Source of the DNA: an uncultured Fidelibacterota bacterium
Lineage (GTDB): Bacteria > Marinisomatota > Marinisomatia > Marinisomatales > UBA1611
DNA: 6,089 nucleotides
Assembly (NCBI GenBank): GCA_913041325.1
Contig: CAJWHU010000094.1
Coordinates: 1 to 6,089, forward strand
Direction: 5' to 3'
Part shown: one piece after another, positions 1-6,089 of the stretch
Layout of the letters: each line of letters opens with the position of its first letter
How positions within the stretch are numbered: position 1 is the stretch's first letter
Notes under the pieces: generated by a model
What the model saw: the letters and a program-made list of their open reading frames with translations, nothing else
Databases searched by the model: none
What the model was told of the DNA's origin: nothing
Made by a program: the position numbers and the translations under genes

Positions 1-1301
1 AAGAGCTCTTCCTCTGGCTTTGATTTTCTAAACCATTGTAGTTGAACACTATCCAGCTTACCTTCCTTCTCTAAATGCAGTAAATCCTTCATTGTATTCA
101 TATTTTCCCGGTACTCTAGCGGTAGGTAATATGGTTTATCTACGTAATAATTCCTCAAATATTTGTACCGTTCATCTCTCACAGCGCGTATCTGATCATA
201 GTGCTCATCAAATCTATCAGCGGCAGCGAAAATATATTTTCTCTCTACATTACTTTTATATTTTCCCTCGAAAGGAAATCCTTGATGGTAATTTTGGGGC
301 TCTACCCCTATTATAGAAAGAAGCGTTGGAGCAAAATCTACAAAACTGATTAGTCTCTCATCAATTTCACCTGCTCTAATTTTATTTGGATACCGAATGA
401 TCAATGGTACTTTTATCCCGGAGTCATAAAGCAACCTTTTTTGCCTCGGCAGCGGTCCTCCATGGTCTGAATAAAAAACAATAATTGTTTCTTCCAGCAA
501 ACCATCTTCTTCCAATTGATTAATGATAAGGCCGATTTTTTCATCTAGTTCTACAATATTAGAGTACATTCTGTGCATATCTTTTCTAACAACGTCGCTA
601 TCAGGAAGATAAGGTGGTATCTTGATATCAATATCATCGGTCACATACAGTGGCTTTTCTATTGCAGCGAACTTCTCCCACCATTTACCAATATTTCGCT
701 CAGGGGGAAATGGTACGAGATCAAATTGACGATACCAAGGATCCCAGATATTTGACTCATGAGTAACACCAAAATTGAATACAGAAAAAAAGTTTGAGCC
801 CTCTGGCCGATTTCTCCAGTGCGCAAAAATACTAGACTCATCCCAGGCTAAAACAGATTTACGAAATTGATAATCTTCTTTCTTGTTATTCGTACAATAA
901 TAGCCTTCCTCTCTCAAGATTTGACTGACCATTTTAACGTCAGGTGGAGGCACAACCTCATAATCTATGAGACCTTTTTCTCTGGCAGCTGGTTGCTGGG
1001 ATAAAGTCCTCATGTGATGTGCGCCTATACTAGTTGGATACATCCCGGTCACTATTGCAGAGCGACTGGGTGCGCAAACCCCAGACACCGAGAATACATT
1101 GGTATAGCGCACTCCATCGTTTGCAAGACGGTTTAGATTTGGTGTAACTACTGTTGAATCGCCAAACGGTGGTAAATACGGGCTCAGGTCTTCAGCAACC
1201 AGCCACAATACATTTTGGCCTATATTATCATGCTTTTCGCTTTTACAAGAGAGAAGCAATATCAGCGATAATGCACTACCTGTTCTTATTATAGACATCA
1301 T
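1..1301 (-). CDS. S1-family sulfatase, SGSH (heparan N-sulfatase)-like, lipoprotein; C-terminus cut by window edge
   Basis: Formylglycine-dependent sulfatase that would hydrolyse a sulfate ester or sulfamate on a glycan. I translated 433 open codons, with no stop before the left edge, so the C-terminus lies outside. The start is the first of two adjacent ATGs (1301 and 1298). It gives a short hydrophobic signal ending LLLSC, so Cys19 is a likely lipidation site. The active-site signature C-A-P-S-R is at residues 76-80, with Cys76 the residue to be oxidised. Other likely site residues are Glu37-Asp38 (A-E-D instead of the usual A-D-D), Lys140/Lys141 in T-N-N-K-K-E-D-Y, His181, and Asp279-His280 in S-D-H-G-G. 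The stretch at about 228-305 resembles human SGSH and its bacterial relatives (SulfAtlas S1_8-like, from memory). The gene overlaps the end of the preceding sulfatase by 26 nt, which suggests coupled translation. No Shine-Dalgarno is evident. The family is firm; the substrate is not. Confidence 0.93.
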   Translation of the reverse strand, partial: MMSIIRTGSALSLILLLSCKSEKHDNIGQNVLWLVAEDLSPYLPPFGDSTVVTPNLNRLANDGVRYTNVFSVSGVCAPSRSAIVTGMYPTSIGAHHMRTLSQQPAAREKGLIDYEVVPPPDVKMVSQILREEGYYCTNNKKEDYQFRKSVLAWDESSIFAHWRNRPEGSNFFSVFNFGVTHESNIWDPWYRQFDLVPFPPERNIGKWWEKFAAIEKPLYVTDDIDIKIPPYLPDSDVVRKDMHRMYSNIVELDEKIGLIINQLEEDGLLEETIIVFYSDHGGPLPRQKRLLYDSGIKVPLIIRYPNKIRAGEIDERLISFVDFAPTLLSIIGVEPQNYHQGFPFEGKYKSNVERKYIFAAADRFDEHYDQIRAVRDERYKYLRNYYVDKPYYLPLEYRENMNTMKDLLHLEKEGKLDSVQLQWFRKSKPEEEL

Positions 1302-2667
1302 ACGCGCTCTGATAATTGGGAAGGATATCATCATATTGCGTTGGCTTCCTAGGTACTTCCTTAACATGTTTATCTGATATCGAAAAAATTTGATCTACAA
1401 TATCTGAATTGTCGCGTGCCACATTATACTTTTCTGATGGATCGTGCTCAATATTGTAGAGTAAGGGTAATGCATCTTGTGCTGGATCATTATCCCAGGG
1501 ATTTGGATCTTTTATATACATTTTCCACTGCTTGTATCTTACACCAATAAGGGTGTCCTGCCTGTAGTAGTGTATGACCTCTCGAATAGGTTTATTTTTA
1601 AAAAATGTTTCAACAATATTCTCTCCATCTAATTCTTTTTTGTTGTAGTCTTGCTCTCCAGTCATGGCAAGAAAGGTTGGGTATAGATCCAATGTTGATG
1701 CTAATGCTGTAGAAACAATCCCTTCATCTATCATACCAGGCATCCACGCAATAGCTGGTACCCTGTAACCACCCTCATATACGCTTCCCTTGCTGCCTTT
1801 CAATAATCCTGATGATCCACCGTCTACATTTGCCCATGACCATGGACCATTATCGCTAGTAAAAATCACGAATGTATTTCTGGAGAGGTTAAGATCTTTT
1901 AATGTTTGTAAGATTTTGCCTACACTCCTGTCTAATTCTTCGACAACATCACCATACTCTCCTCGAATGCTCTTCCCTCTATTTTTTTCCTGCAAAACAA
2001 GTGGTGTATGAGGGGCTGTGTGAGCAAGATACAAAAAGAACGGTTTTTCCCTGTTATCTTGTATGAAATCCACAGATTTCTGCGTAAACATTTCAATGAA
2101 CTTTCCCTGGTCTAAGCTCACACCAATTGTATCATGGCCATCAATAAATGGGAGAGGTGGAAAATTGTCCCTAGCGTAATCCCATTTTCCTTCTGGCCTC
2201 ATATCATTGGAATATGGTATCCCATAAAAAATATCAAACCCATGGTTTAAGGGCATAAAATCTTTCAGATGTCCCAGATGCCATTTCCCTATGCATGCGG
2301 TTTTATAGTTGTAGGTTTTTAAGGTAGAGGCTATGGTTTTTTCACCAGGGTCTAAGCCCTTTGCATTATCTGGAAAAAGCACGCTCCTTTTTCCATACAT
2401 CCCGGTACGAATTGGTAATTTTCCAGTCAATAACGCTGCTCTGCTGGGTGTGCAAATAGAAGATGCACTATAAAACTGCGTAAAGCGCATTCCTTCATCC
2501 GCCATTTTATCAAGATTAGGAGTTTGGATCGTTGGATGTCCGTATGAGGACAGATCGCCGTAACCAAGGTCGTCAGCAAAAATAATTATAAAATTTGGTG
2601 AACCATTTTGTTCTCCTGAGCTGCAGCTGAATTGGATAAAAGCAAAAATGTATAAAAAATAAATCAT
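1276..2667 (-). CDS. S1-family sulfatase (arylsulfatase A / GALNS-like), probable lipoprotein
   Basis: Formylglycine sulfatase, 463 aa, a normal full length for the family. Expected to remove a sulfate ester from a sugar unit of a polysaccharide or oligosaccharide. Visible site residues are Asp32-Asp33 in the A-D-D-L-G-Y-G-D block (metal ligands), signature C-T-P-S-R at 72-76 with Cys72 as formylglycine precursor, Lys128 and His130 in G-K-W-H-L-G, His216/His220 in A-H-T-A-P-H, Asp272-Asn273 in S-D-N-G, and Lys293 before Y-E-G-G. I chose the ATG at 2667: it puts a hydrophobic leader at the N-terminus with Cys15 (F-S-C-S-S-G) as probable lipid anchor. The lipobox is loose, since position -3 is Gln. 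A longer frame opening at TTG 2724 would bury the signal and overlap the GH43 gene. It lies 26 nt after GH43 and overlaps the next sulfatase. It needs a maturase (anSME or FGE) encoded elsewhere. Subfamily and substrate are not assigned. Confidence 0.95.
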   Translation of the reverse strand: MIYFLYIFAFIQFSCSSGEQNGSPNFIIIFADDLGYGDLSSYGHPTIQTPNLDKMADEGMRFTQFYSASSICTPSRAALLTGKLPIRTGMYGKRSVLFPDNAKGLDPGEKTIASTLKTYNYKTACIGKWHLGHLKDFMPLNHGFDIFYGIPYSNDMRPEGKWDYARDNFPPLPFIDGHDTIGVSLDQGKFIEMFTQKSVDFIQDNREKPFFLYLAHTAPHTPLVLQEKNRGKSIRGEYGDVVEELDRSVGKILQTLKDLNLSRNTFVIFTSDNGPWSWANVDGGSSGLLKGSKGSVYEGGYRVPAIAWMPGMIDEGIVSTALASTLDLYPTFLAMTGEQDYNKKELDGENIVETFFKNKPIREVIHYYRQDTLIGVRYKQWKMYIKDPNPWDNDPAQDALPLLYNIEHDPSEKYNVARDNSDIVDQIFSISDKHVKEVPRKPTQYDDILPNYQSAYDVYNKNR

Positions 2668-2693
2668 TTTGATTTTGCCGTAATGATAAGTGT

Positions 2694-4385
2694 CTATCTC
2701 GTGAAATCCTTGTATCTGACCCAATCAAAATCAGCGTAATCTCTAGATACCCTACCATTACTCGTTGTAAAGACACCTAATAAAGCACCGGTATAATTTC
2801 TGTCAAGGACTTTTATAGCATCCAGGGAGGTAAAGAATTTGAATTGTTTTCCATTATCAAGTGAGTAATAAAAAGTATACCTGTCTTTTCTTGATTCGGT
2901 TTTAAGGATTATACTTCCATCATAATCTTTTAGAACAACTTTTTTAAGTGAAACAATCTTTTTATCTTTCTGTTTTAATCTTTGCTCTAGATAATATCGT
3001 TTATTCATTTTATAAACAAGATTGGAGAGATAGTTCCACTCCTTCTGATAATGAATAATTCCGGACTCAACATCGTCTTCTTTGGGTAAGAAATTCATTT
3101 TTATTTCGTAGTCAAAGTCACTCTCTTTTTGGCGAAATCCCATTAGATTAAATCTTTTTCTATTTTCAATATTATTGGGGTTTGTGTAAAGCCTTAAAAA
3201 GCCTGGGTTTTCTAAAAGTGTATAAGCGCGCTTGAAAGGCACTCGAACAAATGTCCAATCTAGCTCTAGACTTTGGCTATTAAAGTCGTCAATAAATGTG
3301 TTATCAATATATTGAGGCATATTTGAAAATGGTAGTGGAGTGTATCGCTCGATCTTTCCGGTGGAAGGCGCTGCTACGGGAAATAAGAATTTTACAGGTT
3401 CCCACTTGGTATCTGTAACCTGCTCCCACTTCACTATTGTTGGCTCCCATACCATGGGTAATAGATAGGTTTCTCTTCCCATATTAGCATCACCATCAAG
3501 ATCATTTCGCTTACCAAGAGAAACCATATACCACCTTTTATCCGGTAATTCAATCATATCTGCATGACCGGTGCTATTAACAAAGTAATTATCACTCAAA
3601 TGGCGTGAGGTAAGGACTGGGTTCCTAGGGTTTTCCTCATAAGGGCCAAAAATCTCCTTACTTGCTGCTATCATCACCGCATGATTTTTCCCTGTCCCAC
3701 CCTCGGCTACAAGTAGATAATACAGGCCATTTTCTTTATAAATATGTGGACCCTCAGTACAACAACCAAATACACCATCCCATACCGAGTGCCTCTTACC
3801 TATAAGTTTCCATTTTTTTATGTCAAGCTCCTGTATCCATATTTCACCAATCCCATTTGAATTCATGTCGCCTGGACCATGGGTGCCTGCAAAATACACC
3901 TTCCCATCATCGTCAAAGAAGATGTCCGGATCTATCCCAGGCGCACCCTCTATTATATGCGGTTCAGACCATGGCCCTGAGGGATCTTTAGCGGTGATAA
4001 TAAAGTTGATCATTTCAGCAGGGAGATTATTTCCTGGACTATATACGTTCGTTGTTATGATATAAAATGTTCCTTTGTTGTACCTAATTGTTGGAGCATG
4101 TATACCACCATCAGACTGTACATCAACAAGACTCATCTTTCCATTACACTGGTCTTCTCTGTGAAGACCGTAGCCTATTAGCTCCCAGTTAACAAGATCT
4201 TTGCTATGGTGGATTGGAAGTCCCGGAAAATATTCAAAGGATGAGTTAACAATGTAATAATCGTTGCCCACACGACATATTGATGGGTCGGGATGTGCAC
4301 CATTGATGATTGGATTAATAAAATGCCCATCCATCGCAAAGAGGAGTGAGAAATAATAAATAATGATAAATATATATATTTTCAT
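2694..4385 (-). CDS. Glycoside hydrolase family 43 (beta-xylosidase / alpha-L-arabinofuranosidase type), secreted
   Basis: Inverting exo-acting glycosidase, 563 aa, complete. The N-terminal five-bladed propeller spans about residues 22-345. The three catalytic acids are visible: Asp33 in H-P-D-P-S (general base), Asp152 in G-I-D-P-D (pKa modulator) and Glu211 in T-E-G-P-H (general acid). His274 in S-T-G-H-A-D matches the metal-site histidine of the family. The opening block around residues 24-69, with N-S-S-F-E-Y-F-P-G, is typical of the beta-xylosidase-like subfamilies (GH43_11/12 and relatives). Residues about 362-560 form the C-terminal concanavalin-like beta-sandwich common in these enzymes, including G-V-F-T-T-S-N-G and a terminal A-D-F-D-W. 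The leader at 1-17 is a Sec signal without a lipobox cysteine, so it is likely periplasmic or secreted. The ATG is the first start after an in-frame stop 9 nt upstream, and a Shine-Dalgarno-like site precedes it. Cys208-Cys209 beside the catalytic acid is unusual. Xylose versus arabinose specificity cannot be decided here. Confidence 0.95.
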   Translation of the reverse strand: MKIYIFIIIYYFSLLFAMDGHFINPIINGAHPDPSICRVGNDYYIVNSSFEYFPGLPIHHSKDLVNWELIGYGLHREDQCNGKMSLVDVQSDGGIHAPTIRYNKGTFYIITTNVYSPGNNLPAEMINFIITAKDPSGPWSEPHIIEGAPGIDPDIFFDDDGKVYFAGTHGPGDMNSNGIGEIWIQELDIKKWKLIGKRHSVWDGVFGCCTEGPHIYKENGLYYLLVAEGGTGKNHAVMIAASKEIFGPYEENPRNPVLTSRHLSDNYFVNSTGHADMIELPDKRWYMVSLGKRNDLDGDANMGRETYLLPMVWEPTIVKWEQVTDTKWEPVKFLFPVAAPSTGKIERYTPLPFSNMPQYIDNTFIDDFNSQSLELDWTFVRVPFKRAYTLLENPGFLRLYTNPNNIENRKRFNLMGFRQKESDFDYEIKMNFLPKEDDVESGIIHYQKEWNYLSNLVYKMNKRYYLEQRLKQKDKKIVSLKKVVLKDYDGSIILKTESRKDRYTFYYSLDNGKQFKFFTSLDAIKVLDRNYTGALLGVFTTSNGRVSRDYADFDWVRYKDFTR

Positions 4386-4389
4386 CTTG

Positions 4390-4396
4390 CCACCTT
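4390..4396 (-). promoter_or_regulatory. Shine-Dalgarno-like ribosome binding site of the GH43 gene
   Basis: On the minus strand the 20-nt gap before the GH43 ATG contains AAGGTGG, four bases upstream of the start. It differs by one base from AAGGAGG. It is the best Shine-Dalgarno match at any junction here; the other genes in the cluster have weak or no such site. It supports the ATG at 4385 as the true start. Its function is inferred from position and complementarity only. Confidence 0.5.
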
Positions 4397-4405
4397 AAAG
4401 TTATC

Positions 4406-5674
4406 TCATTGATTCATTAATTGGTTAAATAATTCTTCTTTAAATTCATTCTCCATTCGGCTACCTAAACCCTCTCCATCAGTAGTTCCATTAACCTGAG
4501 AAAATAATACGCCAATAATGTTGTTTTCCCTATCAACCCATCCTTTTGTAAACTCATACCCACCAACTGTGAGGACTTCGTTTTTGTATGTATCACCCTC
4601 TCCTGTTATGTAAAATGCATAACCTGTTTGATAACCCTGTTTACTTTTTACCTCTGGAGGCTTTGAGGTCATAGCATGAAGGGTACTCTCACTCAAAAAA
4701 CTTTTCCCAGGATCTAGTAACAGCCTTAAGAATTCTATGTAACCTCTGGCAGTTCCAAGCATTCCCACTCCCCCAAGAAATAGTTTTTGATCACTTTTAT
4801 ATGTTGGCACATGTAAACCAAAAATTGGTAGGTCGCCCTCTCCAGCAACTTCTAGGGAACCATTCCTACCAGTAAAACCAGGAATGAGTTTTACCCCATC
4901 TGGGTTTGTATATTGCAAGCCACTGAGATTTAATTTTTGTGCTACTCTCTTCTGAAATATTTCACCAAGATTGTTACCAGTGATTCTCTCAATTACTATC
5001 CCCAATACAGCAGTATTTAATCCATAGTGATATCTTTCTCCTGGGTGCTGAATTAGAGGAACTCTTGTGAGTGCTTTTACAAGCTCTTCACTATCCGCTA
5101 GTAATGGTATATTAAGTGCACCCAAAGATGAATTAAGACAATTGGAATTTGTGAAAGCGTAGTAGAAACCAGCTGTATGGTTCATCAAATGTCTAACGGT
5201 CATCACAGTTTCCATTTCAATAGTCCTGTGCGGACAGTCACCTAAAATGGACTCGGGGTGGCTAATACTTTTTTGATCTCTGTCAACTGCAACCTTGAGA
5301 TTTTTAAACTCAGGTATATATTTTATAACTGGATCATTCACACTAAGTAAGCCGTCCTCGATAAGGTCCATGGCTATAGATATAGTTACTAACTTGCTCA
5401 TTGACCATATCCTCATCCAGGTATCAGCATTGACATTTATATCACCAAGAATTTTCTTATTTACAACACTGTGTTCGTAAATAACACCATGGTCACCTTC
5501 AATTCTTGCAAATAAGAATGGATATATTCCTTCATCCACGTAGCGATTCATTATCTCATTTAGTTTGGTGCTATCAAGCTTGATAACATTCTTACTTGTT
5601 TTTTCGCAACCCAGAAAAACAAATATAAGTACAATCAAAAATATGTTACTTTTTGTGCTATTATTACTTTTCAC
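4406..5674 (-). CDS. Beta-lactamase-fold serine hydrolase (class C / EstB-like esterase family), probable lipoprotein
   Basis: Serine hydrolase of the beta-lactamase/penicillin-binding family (PF00144 type), 422 aa, complete. The S-x-x-K motif is at Ser91-Met-Ser-Lys94, where Ser91 is the nucleophile. The tyrosine motif lies in E-R-Y-H-Y-G-L-N-T (Tyr215/Tyr217), followed by V-L-G as in EstB-like esterases. The third motif is replaced by V-G-G-Y-E near residues 370-374, with no K-T-G. Residues 11-23 form a hydrophobic leader ending F-L-G-C, so Cys23 is a likely lipidation site. Cys147 and Cys179 could pair. The start is a GTG placed directly after an in-frame TAA; the next ATG (residue 41) would remove the signal, so GTG is well supported. 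It overlaps the upstream paralogue by 11 nt and precedes GH43 by 20 nt. Family members include esterases, peptidases and transesterases. In this neighbourhood an esterase acting on acylated glycans is plausible but unproven; antibiotic resistance is unlikely. Confidence 0.9.
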   Translation of the reverse strand: MKSNNSTKSNIFLIVLIFVFLGCEKTSKNVIKLDSTKLNEIMNRYVDEGIYPFLFARIEGDHGVIYEHSVVNKKILGDINVNADTWMRIWSMSKLVTISIAMDLIEDGLLSVNDPVIKYIPEFKNLKVAVDRDQKSISHPESILGDCPHRTIEMETVMTVRHLMNHTAGFYYAFTNSNCLNSSLGALNIPLLADSEELVKALTRVPLIQHPGERYHYGLNTAVLGIVIERITGNNLGEIFQKRVAQKLNLSGLQYTNPDGVKLIPGFTGRNGSLEVAGEGDLPIFGLHVPTYKSDQKLFLGGVGMLGTARGYIEFLRLLLDPGKSFLSESTLHAMTSKPPEVKSKQGYQTGYAFYITGEGDTYKNEVLTVGGYEFTKGWVDRENNIIGVLFSQVNGTTDGEGLGSRMENEFKEELFNQLMNQ

Positions 5675-6089
5675 TTAAAAAGATCTGCCTATATATCTCG
5701 CCCCTGAATTCATCTTGAAATTCATAGGCTCCGTCTTTGGGCCACCAGGTCTGTGTCATGGTCACTGCAACAAATCCTCTTTTTTTATCTATCCAAAAAT
5801 TTGTTCCTTCGTAGCCTCCGCCCTGCCAAAGCCCCTTATCACCTCTCTTTTCGATTAATGTAGAGTCACCGGTTATAAAAAAGAAAAAACCAGTATCTGT
5901 TCCGTGTTTAGTTTTTGTTTTTACACTTGTTGCTATATGGCTTATTGTTTTTTCATCTAAAAATTTGTGATTATTAATTTTACCATTATTGATCCAGAGC
6001 CTTAGGTAATCACAAAATGCATTGGCTGTTGCTATCAAGCCAGAGCCACCTAAATACAATTTTTGTTTTCTGTCATATCCAGGTGTATT
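5664..6089 (-). CDS. Beta-lactamase-fold serine hydrolase, C-terminal fragment (N-terminus beyond window edge)
   Basis: The last 141 residues of a second serine hydrolase of the same family; the frame is open through the right edge, so this is an edge truncation and not a broken gene. It aligns by eye with the C-terminus of the adjacent complete gene: K-L-Y-L-G-G-S-G against K-L-F-L-G-G-V-G, D-T-G-F-F-F-F-I-T-G-D against Q-T-G-Y-A-F-Y-I-T-G-E, and G-G-G-Y-E-G-T-N-F-W-I-D against V-G-G-Y-E-F-T-K-G-W-V-D. The Q-G-G-G-Y-E form of the third active-site segment is closer to that of typical EstB-like relatives than the neighbour's version. The catalytic S-x-x-K and tyrosine motifs and any signal peptide are outside the window. 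The TTG at 6059 is an internal leucine codon, not a start. The stop overlaps the next gene's start region by 11 nt, so the two are probably co-translated. Confidence 0.88.
   Translation of the reverse strand, partial: NTPGYDRKQKLYLGGSGLIATANAFCDYLRLWINNGKINNHKFLDEKTISHIATSVKTKTKHGTDTGFFFFITGDSTLIEKRGDKGLWQGGGYEGTNFWIDKKRGFVAVTMTQTWWPKDGAYEFQDEFRGEIYRQIFLSEK

Noticed and set aside
92..316. Plus-strand open frames at 92-316, 573-755, 1790-2011, 3820-4065 and 5295-5480
   Set aside because: All are antisense to minus-strand genes that have clear catalytic motifs; none has a convincing start context or family resemblance.
659..841. Minus-strand 60-aa open frame
   Set aside because: It lies entirely inside the second sulfatase in another reading frame; the sulfatase frame there has coherent family motifs.
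2573..2776. Minus-strand 67-aa open frame spanning the GH43/sulfatase junction
   Set aside because: It overlaps both well-supported genes in a different frame and has no recognisable features; its presence reflects AT-rich sequence and signal-peptide codons.
4345..4385. AT-rich stretch as a promoter or regulatory site
   Set aside because: It encodes the Ile/Tyr-rich signal peptide of GH43, which explains the composition; the gap before it is only 20 nt.
4406..5674. An antibiotic-resistance beta-lactamase
   Set aside because: The K-T-G motif is absent, the tyrosine region is EstB-like, and the gene sits between glycan-degrading enzymes; resistance would be an over-reading of the fold name.
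5664..6089. Pseudogene or 5'-truncated serine hydrolase
   Set aside because: The frame stays open to the last base of the window and lines up with its paralogue, so the truncation is caused by the window edge.
1..6089. Terminators, tRNAs, CRISPR repeats, IS ends or long direct/inverted repeats
   Set aside because: I looked on both strands by eye and found no convincing hairpin with a T-run, no tRNA-like arm pattern, and no repeated units; coding sequence covers nearly the whole window.

Overview
The window is a slice of a compact, one-direction gene cluster for breaking down a sulfated polysaccharide. Everything recognisable is encoded on the minus strand, so the genes read from right to left. 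Base composition is AT-rich (about 38-40% GC by eye). Most complete products have Sec or lipoprotein signals, and Shine-Dalgarno sequences are mostly weak or absent. Together with the enzyme mix, this suggests a Bacteroidota-type (or related) polysaccharide degrader, probably marine or aquatic. The taxonomic call is inference; no rRNA or core marker gene lies in the window.

Layout in transcription order: (1) 6089-5664, C-terminal part of a beta-lactamase-fold serine hydrolase, cut by the window's right edge. (2) 5674-4406, a complete paralogous serine hydrolase with a predicted lipoprotein signal. (3) 4385-2694, a complete secreted glycoside hydrolase of the GH43 beta-xylosidase/arabinofuranosidase type with a C-terminal beta-sandwich module. 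(4) 2667-1276, a complete S1-type formylglycine sulfatase (CTPSR signature). (5) 1301-1, a second, distantly related S1 sulfatase (CAPSR signature, resembling N-sulfoglucosamine sulfohydrolase), whose C-terminus is cut by the left edge. The junctions are an 11-nt overlap, a 20-nt gap, a 26-nt gap and a 26-nt overlap. No intergenic stretch is long enough for a promoter or terminator, so this is very probably the interior of one operon.

Functionally, the two sulfatases would remove different sulfate groups and the GH43 would remove xylose or arabinose (or a related sugar) from non-reducing ends. The serine hydrolases may act as esterases on acyl decorations, but that is the least certain part. 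The exact polysaccharide cannot be read from the sequence; there is no SusC/SusD pair, lyase or regulator in the window. No RNA genes, mobile elements, CRISPR arrays or notable repeats were seen. The main points worth a second look are the tandem divergent serine hydrolases inside a sulfatase/GH43 operon, a vicinal cysteine pair two residues before the GH43 catalytic acid, and the atypical metal- and substrate-site residues of the second sulfatase.
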